From an uncultured Collinsella sp. (GTDB lineage: Bacteria; Actinomycetota; Coriobacteriia; Coriobacteriales; Coriobacteriaceae), in the NCBI GenBank assembly GCA_902489955.1, contig CABUBY010000066.1:1-9206 (forward strand): a DNA stretch of 9,206 nt. Reading direction: 5' to 3'. Numbering within the stretch: position 1 is the stretch's first letter; every line of letters starts with the position of its first letter. The translations under genes were made by a program, and so were the position numbers. Under the pieces are notes generated by a model that saw only the letters and a program-made list of their open reading frames with translations, searched no databases and had not been told where the DNA came from. Below, in pieces: positions 7,197 through 9,206 of this stretch.

Positions 7197-7360
7197 ACTG
7201 TCTGTACTTGGAGCGTTGCCTTGAGACTGCCCCACGTCATCGCGCATGTTGCGCTCGAGTTCCCCCATCGGGGTCCCCCTTCCCTCCAGAGCCCTATGCA
7301 CACCGGCGGCAAAAGCCGCAGCCGCATGCAAGACGGGAGGCGATCCGACTTAACCTTAAC

Positions 7361-7499
7361 GACTCGGGCACGTCGTCCGATCTGCGACGCGAGCATCCCG
7401 AGCCAAGAGGAATTACGGTTACTGGTACAGCTGGGGACTTGCACCCCGATTCTCCCAAATGCGCAGGATAACCGCGCATTCGTGCGTCTCCGCACCACC
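7361..7499 (-). ncRNA. Cobalamin (B12) riboswitch-like leader
   Basis: On the minus strand this leader shows the ordered elements of the cobalamin riboswitch family (RF00174). A 5' hairpin (AATGCGC/GCGCATT, around 7455-7477) leads into GGGAGAA, and a GGGG/CCCC hairpin with loop TGCAAGT follows. Next is the B12-box-like stretch CTGTACCAGTAACCGTAA, then a distal arm ending in CAGATCGGACGACGTGCC. GGCTCGGG (7397-7404) can pair with CCCGAGTC (7361-7368, one wobble) around an inner GCGTCG/CGACGT stem. The 174 bases between it and the start at 7187 hold a GCGGC-TTTT-GCCGC hairpin (7306-7319) without a T-tract and G-rich sequence before the start, so translational control is more likely than termination. 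AdoCbl riboswitches normally repress B12 uptake or synthesis genes when cobalamin is plentiful. Recognition is by eye from remembered consensus. Confidence 0.78.
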
Positions 7500-7541
7500 A
7501 TCTAGGCCATCGATTATTACCGTCAAAATGGTATCACGCAA
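7499..7541 (-). promoter_or_regulatory. Candidate promoter region of the riboswitch-DUF4430 operon
   Basis: Two overlapping minus-strand options exist. One is TTGACG (7521-7526) with TAGATG (7499-7504), 16 bases apart, which has a good -35 and a weak -10. The other is TTGCGT (7536-7541) with AATAAT (7513-7518), 17 bases apart, which has a good -10 and a weak -35 that overlaps the upstream terminator's T-tract. The second would start transcription just ahead of the riboswitch, which fits better. Confidence 0.4.
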
Positions 7542-7567
7542 AAGGGCCTCGCACGCAGGCGAAGCCC
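7540..7567 (-). terminator. Intrinsic terminator after the AarF-family gene
   Basis: On the minus strand, GGGCTTCGC pairs with GCGAGGCCC (9 pairs, one wobble) around a CTGCGT loop, followed by TTTT. It lies 51 bases beyond the gene's stop and separates it from the riboswitch operon. Confidence 0.85.
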
Positions 7568-7618
7568 AAGGTAAAAGCTATTGTTTGCGATAGGAAAATG
7601 CGGTGACGGCCGCAGCCT

Positions 7619-9206
7619 CTAGTGCTTGCCGCCGTGACTGTTGAGCCAGATATTGCGGCCCAGCATAAGCGCCAGCACCAGCGCGCTCACGTAGCCCATA
7701 AAGCCAATGACCGGGATACCAAACACAACCGGCTCGATGCGCGCGTAGTACACCACCGACGAACCGATAAACAGACCGGCGATCACAATTGCCATCGACA
7801 TGCGGTCGATAATCCCACCTAGCTGTCGCAGCGCCTTATCGCTGCTCATGATCTGCGTGTTTACCTTAAGCTGGCCGCGCGTAAGCATACGCGAAGCCAA
7901 GCCCAGATACTCGGCCGCCTCGAGCGAGCCCTTCGCCGCGCGATAACTGCTCGCTGCAAAGTCGCGGCTCATCTCGCGCATGCGCGCATAGGTGCTTTTC
8001 TCGTTTTTAATATGCGTCTGGATGATCTGGATCATGTTGACGTTGGGCATGTACTCGGTCAACAGGCCCTCGAGCGTCACCATGCCGCGGGCGAACATCG
8101 TCACCACGCTCGGCAGCTCAACGTCATTTTTGCGCGCGAGGTTTAACAGCGAGGTCAAAAACTCGCCGATATCCAGGTCTTTAAGGTCAAGGCCCGCAAA
8201 GTCAGCCACGATAAAGTCCAAATCGGACAAAAAGACCGAATGATCGAGCTCAGCCGAGTCACCACGCGTCACGGCGAAGCGCATGAGCGAATCCTTAAGC
8301 TTGGGCACGTCACCCTCGGCCACGGCGAAAATCATGTCCTTGACGATACCGCGATCGTGACTCGACATGCGTCCGACCATGCCCAAGTCGATAAAGTAGA
8401 CGATGCCGTCCTTGAGAATAATGTTTCCCGCATGCGGGTCGGCATGGAAAAAGCCGTCATCGAGCACCTGCGTCGAGTAATCCTCGACAATCGCGGCACC
8501 GATCTTTTCCAAGTCATAGCCCTCGGCCACCAAGCGTTCAGGATCGGCGATCGAAATGCCGTCGACGTAATCCATGACCACCACGTGCTCGGTGCACAGG
8601 TCCAGATAGGATTTAGGGCACGTCACGCCGTGAACGCTCTTATGGAACTCGTAGAAGTCGTTGAGGTTTTTGGCCTCGGCCAAAAAGTTGGTCTCCTCGC
8701 GAAACGAGGTCCACAGTTCCTCGACTACGCCGTGCAGGTCAACGAATTGATCGGTGTTGACGAACTTGGAAACGATACGCACCACCGAGCGGATGATATC
8801 GATGTCCTGTGCCATAACCTGCTGCGCACCAGGGCGCTGCACCTTGACGGCCACGTCCTCGCCCGTCACCAGACGAGCGCGGTGCACCTGCGCGAGCGAT
8901 GCGCTACCAAGCGGATTGGGGTCGATCGCATCGAACATCTCCCCCAGGCGCAGGCCGTATTCTTCTTCCAGACAACTGAGTACGACCTCGTACGGCACCG
9001 GCTCCACGTCGGACCGCAGACGACGCAGCTCGTCGCAAAAGCGTTGCGGCAGAATCTCGGACCGGTTAGCCAGAATCTGCCCCATCTTGACGAACATGGG
9101 GCCGAGTTCCTCGAGCAGGCGGCGCAAACGAACCGGCGTGAGGTTATCCCACACGCGGTACTTTTTGACCAGGCGAACAATCTGCCCGATGCGCTCGCGG
9201 CGACCC
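7619..9206 (-). CDS. ABC1/AarF/UbiB-family atypical kinase, start outside window
   Basis: This is a membrane-linked atypical protein kinase-like ATPase of the ABC1/AarF/UbiB family. Proteobacterial members support ubiquinone synthesis; the role in anaerobic Gram-positives is unclear. The 528 visible residues start GRRERIGQIV at the window edge, so the true start lies further right; the GTG at 9154 is internal. Family motifs are present: KMGQ (about 40-43), the Ala-rich loop variant GSASLAQVHRA (about 100-110), VAVK lysine (about 121), EETNFLAEAKN (about 170-180), MDYVDG (about 211-216), HADPHAGN (about 254-261) and DLGMVGR (about 273-279). Two C-terminal hydrophobic segments (about 472-489 and 494-515) are typical of the family. 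All expected kinase-core residues are intact, so the protein is probably active as an ATPase. A terminator follows the TAG stop. Nothing visible ties it functionally to the B12-type operon. Confidence 0.92.
   Translation of the reverse strand, partial: GRRERIGQIVRLVKKYRVWDNLTPVRLRRLLEELGPMFVKMGQILANRSEILPQRFCDELRRLRSDVEPVPYEVVLSCLEEEYGLRLGEMFDAIDPNPLGSASLAQVHRARLVTGEDVAVKVQRPGAQQVMAQDIDIIRSVVRIVSKFVNTDQFVDLHGVVEELWTSFREETNFLAEAKNLNDFYEFHKSVHGVTCPKSYLDLCTEHVVVMDYVDGISIADPERLVAEGYDLEKIGAAIVEDYSTQVLDDGFFHADPHAGNIILKDGIVYFIDLGMVGRMSSHDRGIVKDMIFAVAEGDVPKLKDSLMRFAVTRGDSAELDHSVFLSDLDFIVADFAGLDLKDLDIGEFLTSLLNLARKNDVELPSVVTMFARGMVTLEGLLTEYMPNVNMIQIIQTHIKNEKSTYARMREMSRDFAASSYRAAKGSLEAAEYLGLASRMLTRGQLKVNTQIMSSDKALRQLGGIIDRMSMAIVIAGLFIGSSVVYYARIEPVVFGIPVIGFMGYVSALVLALMLGRNIWLNSHGGKH

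Noticed and set aside
7188..7331. Extending the large surface protein to the ATG at 7331
   Set aside because: This adds 48 residues ahead of the signal peptide and starts next to the riboswitch without a ribosome binding site; starts at 7187 or 7268 are better supported.

Overview
The window most likely comes from a Coriobacteriia gut actinobacterium, probably Collinsella or a close relative. This rests on the moderately high GC content with GC-ending codons, a clostridial-type class III fructose bisphosphatase, and Ser/Lys/Asp-rich membrane-anchored surface proteins. The genus is an inference from gene style; no rRNA or other marker is present.

Left part, plus strand (1-2707): the 3' portion of a class III fructose-1,6-bisphosphatase gene runs in from the left edge and carries an apparent frameshift near 350-357. 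Two tandem, clearly paralogous GtrA-family small membrane proteins follow. The block ends in a strong intrinsic terminator (2674-2707), which faces a second terminator (2747-2782) serving the opposite strand.

Centre, minus strand (7526 down to 2747): this is the most interesting part. A leader resembling a cobalamin (B12) riboswitch (about 7361-7499) precedes a two-gene operon. The first gene encodes a large secreted surface protein of about 1162 residues. It has a signal peptide, three DUF4430 domains (the transcobalamin/intrinsic-factor C-terminal-like fold), a PQQ-like beta-propeller, a Listeria-Bacteroides (InlB B) repeat, a Gly-rich then Lys/Ser/Asp-rich stalk, and a C-terminal membrane anchor. 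The second gene overlaps it by 11 bases and encodes a protein of about 300 residues with an N-terminal membrane anchor, a similar low-complexity stalk and one C-terminal DUF4430 domain. The B12-type leader together with four transcobalamin-like domains suggests a cell-surface system that captures corrinoids. That function is inferred, not demonstrated.

Right part, minus strand (7619-9206): an ABC1/AarF/UbiB-family atypical kinase with two C-terminal membrane segments. Its start lies beyond the right edge, and it ends in its own intrinsic terminator (7540-7567) just before the riboswitch operon's promoter region.
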